Shown here: in pieces, positions 9,313-18,869 of the stretch
Position numbering within the stretch: position 1 is the stretch's first letter
Layout: each line of letters opens with the position of its first letter
Source: Neisseria zoodegmatis
Lineage (GTDB): Bacteria > Pseudomonadota > Gammaproteobacteria > Burkholderiales > Neisseriaceae
Assembly: GCF_900187305.1 (NCBI RefSeq)
Contig: NZ_LT906434.1
Span: forward strand, 868,001-932,000
Direction of reading: 5' to 3'
DNA length: 64,000 nt
Translations under genes and position numbers: made by a program
The notes under the pieces: generated by a model
The model's database searches: none
The model's input: only the letters and a program-made list of their open reading frames with translations
What the model was told of the DNA's origin: nothing

Positions 9313-10650
9313 ATGGCAGCTAGTGCAGTTAAAAATCCTCAAAGCCAGCCTATAGGCACGGGCAGAACCAATCCGCCAAACCATACCAAGGTAGAAGTTC
9401 AAATCAAACCGCTTACCATCAGTATCTTTTTCGACGGCACCGGCAATAACCGCTTTAATACGGCAGCCAACCGTAAAAAAGACCCTTTCCAGCGGGACTA
9501 CGACCAAAAGCGCAAGAGCGTTAGCTACAACAATTATTATTCCAATGTTGCCATACTGTATCTGTCACAAGATCCACAGATAGGGATGCACGAACAAATC
9601 TATATCGAGGGCGCAGGCACCTTTAAATACAAGGAAGATACCGATTACGGTTTGGGTTTTGCCCGCGGCGAAAGCGGTATTGAGGCACGAGTGGATGAGG
9701 CTATCAGTAAAGTTGTAAAGTTAGCATCTAAAACAAGGAAAGTAAGGCTTAATGTTTACGGCTTCAGCCGCGGAGCGGCCTATGCTCGTTATTTTTGCTG
9801 GAAGATTAAGCAACAGGAAAAAGCTTTAAACATACGTTGCTATATTAACTTTGTCGGTCTGTTTGATACCGTTTCCTCGGCTGATGTGGCACATTACAAC
9901 GATGTGGAAGAATTTCATCTAGATATTGGTGCGCCGGAGGGTATCCGCAGAATCGTGCATTTAACTGCAGAAAACGATTATCGTGCCCATTTCCCGCTTA
10001 CTCCAATTAAAACGGCGGCGACCAAAGAAGATATTGGTTTCGAGTGCCGCTTCCCCGGTGCACATTCCGATATTGGAGGTGGCTATTACGAACCTTGGCA
10101 CGATAAAGAGCTTATGCTCAGCCATAAAAATATGGCACTGGTAAGTACCAACCATATTTATTACAAATGGTATGTGCAGAAAGGCTATTTCACCGAAAAC
10201 CAACTGAAAACCAAAGGCTATTATCCTCAGGAATATATTGTTGGCAGTCGAGAAATCAAAATCGATTATCAGTTTATTACCGGCGGTATTATGATGGAGA
10301 TGATGAAGCAGCAGGCCGGCTTTGTAGAAAGAGATGGTTCTCCTATTGGTAAACAGATTAAAGCGATGAGGTCTATTCCTGTGTTGGATAAATTTTACAC
10401 ACAGGCAAAAAATTATGTGTTGAGCAATTATATGAAAAGCGGTCTTCATTTTAAAGTGCCATTGCTAACACCCACTGAGATGAAGCAGATTTATAACCGT
10501 TTTGTGCATATCTCGCTGGATGCCAAGGGGGGGGCGGTAATTAATCCTGCAAATACCGGCACACCCAAATCCAAAAGCAAAACACCTAGCGGCAACCTTA
10601 ACCCGCTGGCACCGCTTCGTCCCAAAGTAACCGAAGGGTACCGCTCATGA
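9313..10650 (+). CDS. tle1: T6SS phospholipase effector, Tle1 type (DUF2235)
   Basis: The product is 445 residues. DUF2235 hallmarks are present: IFFDGTGNNRF at residues 38-48, the nucleophile motif GFSRG (Ser152), YINFVGLFDTV with Asp185, and FPGAHSDIGGGYYE (His251, Asp253). Tle1 enzymes are serine esterases with phospholipase A activity, delivered into the periplasm of rival cells to attack membranes. It lies directly behind a VgrG with a transthyretin-like tail, which fits direct loading without a DUF4123 adaptor; none is present. The stop overlaps the next start (ATGA), coupling effector and immunity. Confidence 0.87.
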   Translation: MAASAVKNPQSQPIGTGRTNPPNHTKVEVQIKPLTISIFFDGTGNNRFNTAANRKKDPFQRDYDQKRKSVSYNNYYSNVAILYLSQDPQIGMHEQIYIEGAGTFKYKEDTDYGLGFARGESGIEARVDEAISKVVKLASKTRKVRLNVYGFSRGAAYARYFCWKIKQQEKALNIRCYINFVGLFDTVSSADVAHYNDVEEFHLDIGAPEGIRRIVHLTAENDYRAHFPLTPIKTAATKEDIGFECRFPGAHSDIGGGYYEPWHDKELMLSHKNMALVSTNHIYYKWYVQKGYFTENQLKTKGYYPQEYIVGSREIKIDYQFITGGIMMEMMKQQAGFVERDGSPIGKQIKAMRSIPVLDKFYTQAKNYVLSNYMKSGLHFKVPLLTPTEMKQIYNRFVHISLDAKGGAVINPANTGTPKSKSKTPSGNLNPLAPLRPKVTEGYRS

Positions 10651-11723
10651 AAATCAAAACGGCATTATGGGCAGCAGCATTGTTATTGGTTCTTCTTACG
10701 GGAGTATGGAAATTGTCAAACCATATAAAAAACAAAGACTTGTTTTATTACTATGTATCAGTAAGTGGATTCAACGAAATCCTTTTCGATTATCAGGGTT
10801 CATACCTGACTGATGAAAAAGGCGAACTGATTACCTATTACGGCGGTTTTATCGGTGCGGTCGGCGCGTTGGGATTTGGTTCGCAAAATTCCGGAAAGGG
10901 CTGGCAGCCTTTACCAGCCACGATGCATATCCGCTTTTTCGACCCGATAGCCGACCAATTCTGGCAGGGGAAATTTACCCTGCCGCAAGAAAAACTGAAA
11001 GAACTGTTTACCCGCTGCGAGTATGTGGAAATTTTGAGACCCGGCCGCCCTACAATCTGCCCTTTCTCGGAGCTGGTTGTTAATGCCTCCCCCAGCGGGC
11101 AAGTGTTTGTATATGCAGGCCGCTATCCGACACGTTTTATCGGTGTTTACCAGGCGCAGAAAACCGATATGGAATGGGAACCATTTTATTTCGGGTTGGG
11201 CTATCCCAACAAGTTTGTAGACAGCAGGGAGGTTTATGTGACCAATATGCGTAGTTATTTTGCCAAGAATGAACATCGGGAATTTTGGCGTAACGAACTC
11301 AAAGAAACACCCTCTCCCTACGAACCTGCCTATTGGCAGCGCTATTTCAAACAATACGCATGGAAACTGACCACTGCAGCACCTTTTAAATTGGTGGAAT
11401 ATAATGCCGATTATGTTAACGGTGAGATGTTTAATACTTTGGAACATGAAGCTAACCTTTTCCGAAATGCAACAGTACCTTATCACATATTATTTTTTAT
11501 AATTAAAGATGATGGCAGCAAAACCCAACTGCGGATGGAGTTCGACCAAAAGTATATGATGCATAAATTCGAGCAAGCAGGAAAAACGGGAAGGTCGATA
11601 GAATTTCATGCCGATTACGATGAGAAAGCCGAAATATTGGATACCTACCTAACCGTTCAGGGGCAGGAAAGAATAGAGTTAGAAGCTAAAGTTGTTGAAA
11701 ATATGAGTATGTATTTTAAGTGA
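10647..11723 (+). CDS. Candidate Tle1 immunity protein, DUF2931-like
   Basis: The product is 358 residues with one N-terminal membrane helix (about residues 6-22) and a periplasmic body. Its segment MHIRFFDPIADQFWQGKF followed by TLPQEKL, and later VVNASPSGQVFVYAG, resembles the DUF2931 family often found beside T6SS lipases. ATG overlaps the tle1 stop. A membrane-anchored periplasmic protein made together with a phospholipase effector fits immunity, although no lipobox cysteine is seen. The function is inferred from position and a weak family match. Confidence 0.68.
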   Translation: MKIKTALWAAALLLVLLTGVWKLSNHIKNKDLFYYYVSVSGFNEILFDYQGSYLTDEKGELITYYGGFIGAVGALGFGSQNSGKGWQPLPATMHIRFFDPIADQFWQGKFTLPQEKLKELFTRCEYVEILRPGRPTICPFSELVVNASPSGQVFVYAGRYPTRFIGVYQAQKTDMEWEPFYFGLGYPNKFVDSREVYVTNMRSYFAKNEHREFWRNELKETPSPYEPAYWQRYFKQYAWKLTTAAPFKLVEYNADYVNGEMFNTLEHEANLFRNATVPYHILFFIIKDDGSKTQLRMEFDQKYMMHKFEQAGKTGRSIEFHADYDEKAEILDTYLTVQGQERIELEAKVVENMSMYFK

Positions 11724-11739
11724 TAGTATGGTTTCTACG

Positions 11740-11765
11740 GGCCGCCTGAAAATTTTCAGACGGCC
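11740..11765. terminator. Inverted DUS pair after the immunity gene
   Basis: A decayed copy (GGCCGCCTGAAA) pairs with a perfect one (TTTCAGACGGCC). It lies 16 bases after the stop, so it is a likely terminator. Confidence 0.65.
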
Positions 11766-11895
11766 TAACGACGATTTTTTCAGTTGATCACAGACCAATT
11801 TTCTTAATATTCTGTGCCACTCTAATTCATGTATGAAATCGACAACTGTAAAGTATCAAATTCCAATTCCACTTTAACACCGATCTCAACTTGTA

Positions 11896-12109
11896 TGGTA
11901 CCGCTTAGTCCCAAAGTAACCAAGAATGCTTGCTCATGAAAGGTAAAGCGCTGGCATCGGTAGCGGTACTGTTAGTGGTTCTTCTCACATTACAAGAGTA
12001 TGGCGTCTTCAATGCAACCTTCTTCAATTATTATGATCCTTACCCGGCCAACGAAAAAGGCGAATTGATTATTTACTACCGAGGTTTTATCGATGCAGTT
12101 GGTACCTAA
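11896..12109 (+). pseudogene. Decayed second copy of the tle1 end and the DUF2931-like immunity start
   Basis: GTACCGCTTAGTCCCAAAGT near 11898 repeats the final codons of tle1. ATG 11936 then opens a 57-codon frame starting MKGKALASVAVLLVVLLT and continuing with NEKGELIIYYRGFIDAVG. This parallels the intact gene at 10647 (MKIKTALWAAALLLVLLTG ... DEKGELITYYGGFIGAVG). About 19 residues are missing in the middle, and a stop follows where the intact protein continues. I read it as the remains of an earlier effector-immunity pair. Confidence 0.78.
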
Positions 12110-12266
12110 AGGTTTGGTTGATAAAATTCCGACAGGGACGAATTCTGTTTAGACTGTTTGAAAATAAAGCTTTCAGACGGCCTGTTAGTGAAAGAACAAT
12201 ACCCAAGCACTGGGCGAACCGATACAGCCGGGCATCATCCGGCCCCGCAGCCAAGACGGCATCCCG

Positions 12267-13949
12267 TTGGTGACTGAATACCGTTACGACATCCTCGGCA
12301 ACCGCACCCAAACCATCCTGCCGACGGGCGAGACCCTCAACTACCTCTACTACGGCAGCGGCCATCTGCACCACATCAACCTCGACGGCGACACCATTAC
12401 CGATATCGAGCGCGACGACCTGCACCGTCCCGTATCCAGAAGCGCCGGCAAACTGCACACCCGCCTGATTTCAGACCCCTTAGGCCGTCTGAAAGAACAG
12501 CTGGTACAACTCGAAGCCACTAACGGCAAAGCCACCGAGCCGAAAGGCCTGATCAAACGCCGTTACCATTACGATACCAACGGCAATCTGGTTCAAACCG
12601 AAGACCAACACCACGGCAATAAAGACTACGCCTACGACCCGCTGGGCAGGATTACCCGTGCCGGCGACGAACGCTTCGCCTTCGATCCCGCCCACAACAT
12701 CAGCGGCGACGGTGTCAAAGTAGCCGGCAACCGCCTGACCGACTACAACGGCATCCGCTATGTGTATGATCCGCTGGGCAACCTAAGCGAACGCCACAAC
12801 GACGCAACGGGCGAAAGCCAGTATTACCGTTACGATGCCGACAACCAACTGACCGAAGCGCGTATCGAACAAGAGGGAAGGCCGTCTGAACACTGGCACT
12901 ACCGCTACGACGCCTTAGGCAGAAGGGTGAGTAAACAGAACGCCCACAACCAAACGGAAACCCGTTTCCTATGGGAAGGCAGCCGCCTGTTACAGGAATA
13001 CGGCGATAAAGCGACTTATACTTACGTCTATACCGAACAGGGAAGCTACGAACCGTTGGCGCAAATCGTTCAGACGGCCAACCGGGACGGCAGTAAAACC
13101 GACAGACAGATACTGTACTACCACAACGACCAAATCGGCATTCCGCGCGAACTGACGGATGCGGAAGGCAACATCGTTTGGCGTGGAGAATACAGCGGTT
13201 GGGGTAAACTGAATAATGCAGAGGGTGCAAACCTGAAAGAAGACGTGCATCAGCCGTTCAGGTTACAGAACCAGTATGCGGATAAAGAGACGGGGCTGCA
13301 TTACAACTTCTTCCGTTATTATGATCCGCACTGTGGGCGGTTTACGCAGCAGGATCCGATTAAATTGGCTGGGGGATATGCTTTGTATAATTATTCGCTG
13401 CAGCCTATGAAATTTATTGATCCTCTTGGGTGGGTTGAATGGAAAGGTACAGCATATTCGGTATCTGCAGGGGTTTTAACTGGTACTAGATTTGAGCTAA
13501 AAACTGAATGTATAAAAGGAAAAAGAGGACATGCTACCGTTTACGCTTCAGGAGGCTCTTATGGCGTAGGAGGTATTGTTGGATCCAATGGTTCAGATGT
13601 AACATTTGAAGATAAGTTAGACCATATTGATCCTAATGTTTTTAATGGATTGTATTCTGAAGGTAGTGGAAATATTACTTTCATAAAAGGAATAGGTTTA
13701 GGAAGTACTAAACTTGGGCAAGCAGAATCTAAAGGTTTACTTACAATATATGATAGAGGGTATTCTGTTGGGTTAGCCGCGAACGGAGGGAAGTCTACTG
13801 TTACTTCCTCATACATAGAATCGTGTCAAGAAAAACCTAAAGTTAATTGTGGAAAATGCCAATATCCAAATAACTATCCAATAGAGAATTTGCCTCCAGC
13901 TCCTAATGTTTCTATTAACGAAATGATTCGAATGGTTCCCTATTATTGA
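12267..13949 (+). CDS. 5'-truncated Rhs protein with unrecognised C-terminal toxin region
   Basis: The open frame extends back to 12192 but has no good start; TTG 12267 and GTG 12270 are nominal. YD-repeat core runs to about residue 385 (RYDILGNRTQT, HYDTNGNLVQTEDQHHG, YAYDPLGRITRAGDERF), ending in the Rhs core boundary YYDPHCGRFTQQDPIKLAGG and IDPLGWVEW. The roughly 170 residues after this are glycine-rich, end with a cysteine pair (NCGKC), are encoded by much more AT-rich DNA, and match no toxin fold I know. The N-terminal part of a full Rhs protein, including any PAAR domain, is missing. It may be a silent cassette or a displaced toxin tip. Confidence 0.75.
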   Translation: MVTEYRYDILGNRTQTILPTGETLNYLYYGSGHLHHINLDGDTITDIERDDLHRPVSRSAGKLHTRLISDPLGRLKEQLVQLEATNGKATEPKGLIKRRYHYDTNGNLVQTEDQHHGNKDYAYDPLGRITRAGDERFAFDPAHNISGDGVKVAGNRLTDYNGIRYVYDPLGNLSERHNDATGESQYYRYDADNQLTEARIEQEGRPSEHWHYRYDALGRRVSKQNAHNQTETRFLWEGSRLLQEYGDKATYTYVYTEQGSYEPLAQIVQTANRDGSKTDRQILYYHNDQIGIPRELTDAEGNIVWRGEYSGWGKLNNAEGANLKEDVHQPFRLQNQYADKETGLHYNFFRYYDPHCGRFTQQDPIKLAGGYALYNYSLQPMKFIDPLGWVEWKGTAYSVSAGVLTGTRFELKTECIKGKRGHATVYASGGSYGVGGIVGSNGSDVTFEDKLDHIDPNVFNGLYSEGSGNITFIKGIGLGSTKLGQAESKGLLTIYDRGYSVGLAANGGKSTVTSSYIESCQEKPKVNCGKCQYPNNYPIENLPPAPNVSINEMIRMVPYY

Positions 13950-13962
13950 ATTAGATTAGAAC

Positions 13963-14313
13963 ATGTTAGAAATTTTTTTTATATTAATAATTTTATTTTT
14001 TTATTGGATTTTTTTGATTTATGTTAATGGCAAAGCTAAGAATTTAGTTGAGTCAATCAGAAAACACCCGGAATTAGATAAATTAAGTGGCTATCCCTCT
14101 AATACTTATTTTTTTTGGGAGTTTATTAGATTAGATTATAGTTTTGTTATTTTTTTGTGGAAAAATAAACAGATGCCGCAGATATTGGAATTTGATTTTA
14201 AGGAATACAGTTTAATCAGAAATCTTGCGATTTTCATAATTTGCTTAGAAGTATTTCGAGGCTTATGCATTATACTGATATTTATTTTCCATCAAAGAAA
14301 TTATAATCTTTGA
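13963..14313 (+). CDS. Small membrane protein, candidate immunity to the Rhs C-terminus
   Basis: The product is 116 residues and very AT-rich at the DNA level. Hydrophobic helices lie at residues 1-22 (MLEIFFILIILFFYWIFLIY) and about 86-110, with a soluble central part. It starts 13 bases after the rhs stop, the standard place for a cognate immunity gene in polymorphic toxin loci. I recognise no family. A membrane location would suit a toxin acting on or across the inner membrane. The role is inferred from position only. Confidence 0.55.
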   Translation: MLEIFFILIILFFYWIFLIYVNGKAKNLVESIRKHPELDKLSGYPSNTYFFWEFIRLDYSFVIFLWKNKQMPQILEFDFKEYSLIRNLAIFIICLEVFRGLCIILIFIFHQRNYNL

Positions 14314-14431
14314 CGTCTTATATTTATACTTTTTACCAATATAAATTAAATCATTTTTTGAAGAAATTATTCGTTAAATTTTATATAATGGATTTATTGT
14401 AAATATAACATTTTCAATTATCTCATCTATA

Positions 14432-14761
14432 GTGTTAGGCATTAATTTTCAATCAGTTTTTTTATTGTCAAAACACGATGAACAAAGTCTTAATACGGTA
14501 CAGACTAGTTCATTGATAACAGCTCAAGGGAAAATAATCAGTGAGGTTTTTGGTGATTGTATGCAATATAATTTTGGTTCATCAGTTAAATCATTTACAG
14601 TTGTTGCAAGGTTAGATGGCTCAGGTTATGTTGAACAAACTTGGAATGATAAAAATGACGAATTTGCATTATGTGTAGAAGAAAAAATTAAAAGAAAATT
14701 TATATTTCAGCCTCCTAGAACCCCCTTTTTTACTGCTTTTGAATTTAAACTTGAAGAATAA
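14432..14761 (+). CDS. Small protein of unknown function, possibly N-terminally damaged
   Basis: The nominal start is GTG 14432. The frame is open back to 14378 through a hydrophobic stretch (ITFSIISSIVLGINF) without a proper start codon, so the real protein may have lost its start. The last 60 residues (VVARLDGSGYVEQTW, ALCVEEKIKRKFIFQPP) resemble the TonB/AgmX-type C-terminal fold, with one central cysteine. Base composition is as AT-rich as its neighbours. It could be an orphan immunity or periplasmic protein; the function is not known. Confidence 0.4.
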   Translation: MLGINFQSVFLLSKHDEQSLNTVQTSSLITAQGKIISEVFGDCMQYNFGSSVKSFTVVARLDGSGYVEQTWNDKNDEFALCVEEKIKRKFIFQPPRTPFFTAFEFKLEE

Positions 14762-14841
14762 GTGCTATCTTTGTTACTGAATAGTGTTACAACATCCTTA
14801 GCAACCGCATTCAAATCATCCTCCTATGGATGGATCAGAAG

Positions 14842-14890
14842 TTCAATCATCTCTATTACAGCAGTGGTATCTACTACATAACCTCGACCA
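14842..14890 (+). pseudogene. Scrap of an rhs core repeat
   Basis: TTCAATCATCTCTATTACAG followed by CAGTGGTATCTACTACATAA parallels the rhs core stretch near 12335-12385 that encodes LNYLYYGSGHLHHINLD. Only about 50 bases survive and the frame is broken, so it is a leftover of another rhs copy in this island. Confidence 0.5.
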
Positions 14891-14943
14891 ATGATAAGAG
14901 ATATATTTTTATCTCATAAAGATACAAACACAGGAGATAAATA

Positions 14944-16053
14944 ATGATTAGATGTTTGCTTATAGTTTTCATATTATCTGGTTGTGGTTATGCTGAAACT
15001 AGTGAGGCGATTGCGACTTCTAAAGATTGTGAGAAAAATACTTCTTCTATAGAAGTCCTTATGAAGTGTGCTGAAAATGGCAATGTAAATAGTCAGTTTG
15101 CATTGGGTGCTCAATATATGCAAAGGATTGGAGTTAAACAAGATTTTCATAAAGCTTTCCATTGGACAAAAATAGCTGCTGATCAAGGTATTGTAGGGGC
15201 ACAAATTAATTTGGGTAAATTATATGAGTTAGGATTAGGGGTAGAACAAGATTACCAAAAAGCGTTTGAGTGGACGCAAAAAGCAGCGAATAAAGGTAGC
15301 TTCATAGCATTAAACAATCTTGCTGATTATTACAATAGAGGTGTTGGGGTAGAGCGAGATGTTAAAAAGGCAACCGGTTATTATAAAATTTTGGCAGAGA
15401 AGGGAGATGCTGGGGGACAAATGAATTTAGGATTTGCTTACTTTTACGGGGTAGGGATAGAAAAAGATATCGATAAGTCCATAAAATGGATAACAAAAGC
15501 TGCAGATCAAGGCTTTGAGCCTGCAATGTTAAGTTTAGCTTCAACTTATCAAGATTTAGGAAATCAAAAAGAAGCGATCTTTTGGGCAAGGAAGGCTGTT
15601 AAACATAGTAACGGGGCTTTAGCTCAAGCAACTTTAGGCAATGTATTAGCTTTGTCCAATGACAAATTATATTATGATGAGGCTATGGAATTGTTAGATG
15701 CGGCGATGAAACGCGGTGAACCACGTGCATTTTTTTTGATGGGATCTCTTCATTCGGAGAGAAATAATATTTTTCCTTATGATGAAAGTAAGGCTTATCA
15801 ATATTATTTACAAGCTGTTGAAATGAAATATGCTCCTGCTCAATATCAACTTGGTAACTGGCTTATGAAAGGGCGGTATGTACATAAAAATGAGCTAGAG
15901 GCTTTAAAACTTTATGAAGCTTCAGCTGAAGCCGGTATTCAAGAAGCGATACAGAAATTGGTTGAAATATATCATAAAGGAACATCAGACATTTCCAAGG
16001 ATGAAGCTAAAGCAAAATATTGGCAAAATAAACTCATTAATGTTAGTGAATAA
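14944..16053 (+). CDS. Sel1-repeat lipoprotein
   Basis: The product is 369 residues. A lipoprotein signal with lipobox LSGC (Cys14) is followed by six or more Sel1-like repeats of 36 residues (ALGAQYMQRIGVKQDFHKAF, LGKLYELGLGVEQDYQKAF, LGFAYFYGVGIEKDIDKSI). Sel1 repeats are protein-binding helical solenoids. Sel1-repeat proteins act as immunity factors for some T6SS phospholipases (the Tli5 group), so a similar role is possible in this toxin island, but no partner toxin is visible next to it. The DNA is AT-rich like the upstream toxin genes. AGGAG lies 8 bases before the ATG. Confidence 0.75.
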   Translation: MIRCLLIVFILSGCGYAETSEAIATSKDCEKNTSSIEVLMKCAENGNVNSQFALGAQYMQRIGVKQDFHKAFHWTKIAADQGIVGAQINLGKLYELGLGVEQDYQKAFEWTQKAANKGSFIALNNLADYYNRGVGVERDVKKATGYYKILAEKGDAGGQMNLGFAYFYGVGIEKDIDKSIKWITKAADQGFEPAMLSLASTYQDLGNQKEAIFWARKAVKHSNGALAQATLGNVLALSNDKLYYDEAMELLDAAMKRGEPRAFFLMGSLHSERNNIFPYDESKAYQYYLQAVEMKYAPAQYQLGNWLMKGRYVHKNELEALKLYEASAEAGIQEAIQKLVEIYHKGTSDISKDEAKAKYWQNKLINVSE

Positions 16054-16060
16054 AGTTTGA

Positions 16061-16090
16061 AGGCCGTCTGAAAATATTTTCAGACGGCCT
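16061..16090. terminator. Inverted DUS pair between Sel1 gene and pta
   Basis: AGGCCGTCTGAAAA faces TTTTCAGACGGCCT, followed by TTTT. It lies between convergent genes and can end transcription from both. Confidence 0.8.
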
Positions 16091-16115
16091 TTTGGCTTTT
16101 TAAAGTTACAACAGT

Positions 16116-17624
16116 TTATTCACCCATCTGTACGGCTTGAATAGCAGTCAGTGCGATGGTGTAGACGATGTCGTCTACCAATGCGCCGCGCGACAGGTCG
16201 TTTACCGGTTTGCGCAAGCCTTGCAGCATGGGACCTACGCTCAATACGTTGGCGTTGCGCTGTACGGCTTTGTAGGTGCAGTTGCCGGTATTGAGGTCGG
16301 GGAACACCAACACGGTGGCTTGGCCGGCCACTTTGCTGTCGGGGGCTTTGGATTTGGCTACGCTCGGTACGGTGGCGGCATCGTATTGCAGTGGGCCGTC
16401 CACGTCGATATCGGGGCGTTTTTCACGCACAAGGGCGGTGGCTTGGGCGACTTTTTCTACGGCGGGGCCGGCGCCGGAAGTGCCGGTAGAGTAGGAGATC
16501 ATGGCTACTTTAGGCGGGATGCCGAAGGCTTTGGCGGAATCGGCCGATTGGATGGCGATGTCGGCCAGTTGTTCGGCGGTCGGCTCGGGGTTGACTGCGC
16601 AGTCGCCGTAAACCAGCACTTGGTTGGGCAGCAGCATGAAGAATACGCTGGATACCAAGCTGGCGCCGGGGGCGGTTTTGATCAGTTGCAGGGCGGGGCG
16701 GATGGTGTTGGCAGTGGTGTGTACTGCGCCGGATACCAAGCCGTCTACATGGTTTTGCGCCATCATCATGGTGCCGAGCACAACGGTGTCTTGCAGCTGC
16801 TCGCGGGCTTGTTCGGGTGTTAAGCCTTTGCTCTTGCGCAGTTCGCACATCGGCTCGACGTATTGTTCGATTAATGTGGCCGGATCAATGATTTCTAAAG
16901 AATCGGGCAGGGTGATGTGGCGCTCTTTGGCTACGGCTTCTACTTCGGCACGCGGAGCCAGCAATACGCAGCGGGCGATGCCTTTTTCATGACAGATAGC
17001 CGCGGCTTGTACGGTGCGGGGTTCTGCGCCTTCGGGCAACACGATGCGTTTGTTGGCTTTGCGGGCGGATTCCATCATGTTGACGCGGAATTGCGCGGGC
17101 GACATGCGGCCGGTTTTTTTCAGCAGCAAATCGGTGTTGCAAAGATTGTCGGTAGAGCCGAGGTAAGCCAAGCCGGTTTTTTCGGTAAGCGCTGCGCCCA
17201 TGCCGGCATCTTCGCCGTCCAATACGAAGCCTGCCAATACGCCGGGGGCGGTGGCATAGGCTTGTTTGGCAATGTTCAGTTGTCCGGTCAGTTGCTCGAG
17301 TGAGTTGCCGTTGGCAACGAGGGAGAACACGACGTTGGCGTCGAGCGACAAGGCCAGCTCGATGTTTCGGGTTGACAGGAATACGCGTTCTGCATCGGGT
17401 TTGATGCCTTTGATCACGACGTTTTCGGCGTCTAAGCGGGAAACGCGGGCAACCAGCATATCCAGCCAGTCGTCGCAGCGGCCGGAGCAGAGCATGACTT
17501 CGGCTTCGCCGGTTTCATCGAGTGCACGTGACGCCGTTGCGTTGGGCAGGGCGGCGGCAACGGCTTGGGTAACGGCCCAGCCGTCTGAATGGGCGGATAC
17601 GGGAACGATCAATACAGTAGCCAT
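16116..17624 (-). CDS. pta: Phosphate acetyltransferase
   Basis: The product is 502 residues and interconverts acetyl-CoA and acetyl phosphate. An N-terminal P-loop-like region ([15 protein letters not shown]) and regulatory region are followed by the C-terminal PTA domain: [56 protein letters not shown] 17624 has AAGGA upstream and removes an unlikely 45-residue extension. argF lies upstream on the same strand, 139 bases away. No ackA is seen in the window. Confidence 0.93.
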   Translation of the reverse strand: MATVLIVPVSAHSDGWAVTQAVAAALPNATASRALDETGEAEVMLCSGRCDDWLDMLVARVSRLDAENVVIKGIKPDAERVFLSTRNIELALSLDANVVFSLVANGNSLEQLTGQLNIAKQAYATAPGVLAGFVLDGEDAGMGAALTEKTGLAYLGSTDNLCNTDLLLKKTGRMSPAQFRVNMMESARKANKRIVLPEGAEPRTVQAAAICHEKGIARCVLLAPRAEVEAVAKERHITLPDSLEIIDPATLIEQYVEPMCELRKSKGLTPEQAREQLQDTVVLGTMMMAQNHVDGLVSGAVHTTANTIRPALQLIKTAPGASLVSSVFFMLLPNQVLVYGDCAVNPEPTAEQLADIAIQSADSAKAFGIPPKVAMISYSTGTSGAGPAVEKVAQATALVREKRPDIDVDGPLQYDAATVPSVAKSKAPDSKVAGQATVLVFPDLNTGNCTYKAVQRNANVLSVGPMLQGLRKPVNDLSRGALVDDIVYTIALTAIQAVQMGE

Positions 17625-17763
17625 GTTTTGAATCCTTTTCATGGGAATGGAAAATGGAAAGTGCGGGGATTTTATCACTTTGGCGGTGCGGTTTATACCT
17701 GCTGCTTTCCGGTAAATGGTTGCCGGTGAGGGCGTGTTTGCAAATAAAAGCGAAATCAAACGC

Positions 17764-18756
17764 TTAGGATAACAGCGCCACCAAAACGGCTTTAATGGTG
17801 TGCATGCGGTTTTCCGCTTGGTCGAACACGACGGAAGCAGGGCTTTCGAATACTTCTTCGGTAACTTCCACGCCGTTCATGCCGAAGGCTTGGTAAATCC
17901 ATTCGCCGACTTTGGTTTCGCGGTTGTGGAAGGCGGGCAGACAGTGCATGAATTTGACGTTGGGGTTGCCTGCGGCGGCCATCAGTTGGGCATTGACTTG
18001 ATACGGGGTCAGCAGCTCGATGCGCTCTTTCCACACGCTTTCGGGTTCGCCCATCGAAACCCATACGTCGGTGTGGATGTAGTCTGCGCCTTTGACGGCT
18101 TCTTTCGGGTCTTCGGTGAGCGTGATGCGGGCGCCGCTGTTTTGGGCGATGCGGCGGGCGCGTTCGATCAATTCTTCAGACGGCCACAGGTCGCGGGGGG
18201 CGCCGATGCGCACGTCCATGCCCAATACGGCGCCGCCGAGCAGCAGGGAATTGCCCATGTTGAAGCGGGCGTCGCCCATGTAGGCGAAGGCGATTTCTTT
18301 CAGCGGTTTGCTGCAATGTTCGCGCATGGTGAGCATGTCGGCGAGAATTTGGGTGGGGTGGAATTCGTCGGTGAGGCCGTTGAACACGGGTACACCGGCA
18401 TATTTGGCCAGCTCTTCGATGATTTGCTGGCTGTATCCGCGGTATTCGATGGCGTCGTACATGCGGCCGAGTACGCGGGCGGTGTCTTTGATGCTTTCTT
18501 TGTGGCCGATTTGGCTGCCGCCGGGTTCGAGATAGGTAACTTGTGCGCCTTGGTCGTAAGCGGCCACTTCAAAGGCGCAGCGTGTGCGGGTGGAGGTTTT
18601 TTCAAAAATCAGCGCGATATTCTTGCCTTTGAGTTTTTGTTGTTCCCGGCCGCTTTTTTTGGCGGCTTTCAATTCGGCGGAAAGGTCGAGAAGGTATTGG
18701 ATTTCTTCGGGGGTAAAGTCCAGCAGTTTCAGAAAATGGCGGTTTTTGAGATTCAT
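17764..18756 (-). CDS. argF: Ornithine carbamoyltransferase
   Basis: The product is 330 residues and makes citrulline from ornithine and carbamoyl phosphate in arginine synthesis. The carbamoyl-phosphate loop is [25 protein letters not shown] and the ornithine-binding [10 protein letters not shown] are also intact. ATG 18756 has AGGAA 7 bases upstream and starts the typical [19 protein letters not shown]. Another arginine gene, argC, lies far away near 57.5 kb, so the pathway genes are scattered. Confidence 0.95.
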   Translation of the reverse strand: MNLKNRHFLKLLDFTPEEIQYLLDLSAELKAAKKSGREQQKLKGKNIALIFEKTSTRTRCAFEVAAYDQGAQVTYLEPGGSQIGHKESIKDTARVLGRMYDAIEYRGYSQQIIEELAKYAGVPVFNGLTDEFHPTQILADMLTMREHCSKPLKEIAFAYMGDARFNMGNSLLLGGAVLGMDVRIGAPRDLWPSEELIERARRIAQNSGARITLTEDPKEAVKGADYIHTDVWVSMGEPESVWKERIELLTPYQVNAQLMAAAGNPNVKFMHCLPAFHNRETKVGEWIYQAFGMNGVEVTEEVFESPASVVFDQAENRMHTIKAVLVALLS

Positions 18757-18869
18757 GTCGGATTCCTGAGGGGTGGGGTAAGGAAGGTTCAGACGGCCTG
18801 AGACAGGGTGTATCAAGGGGATAGTAATTTATTTTTTATATTCATTCAAATACCCTGTGTCGATGGTGT

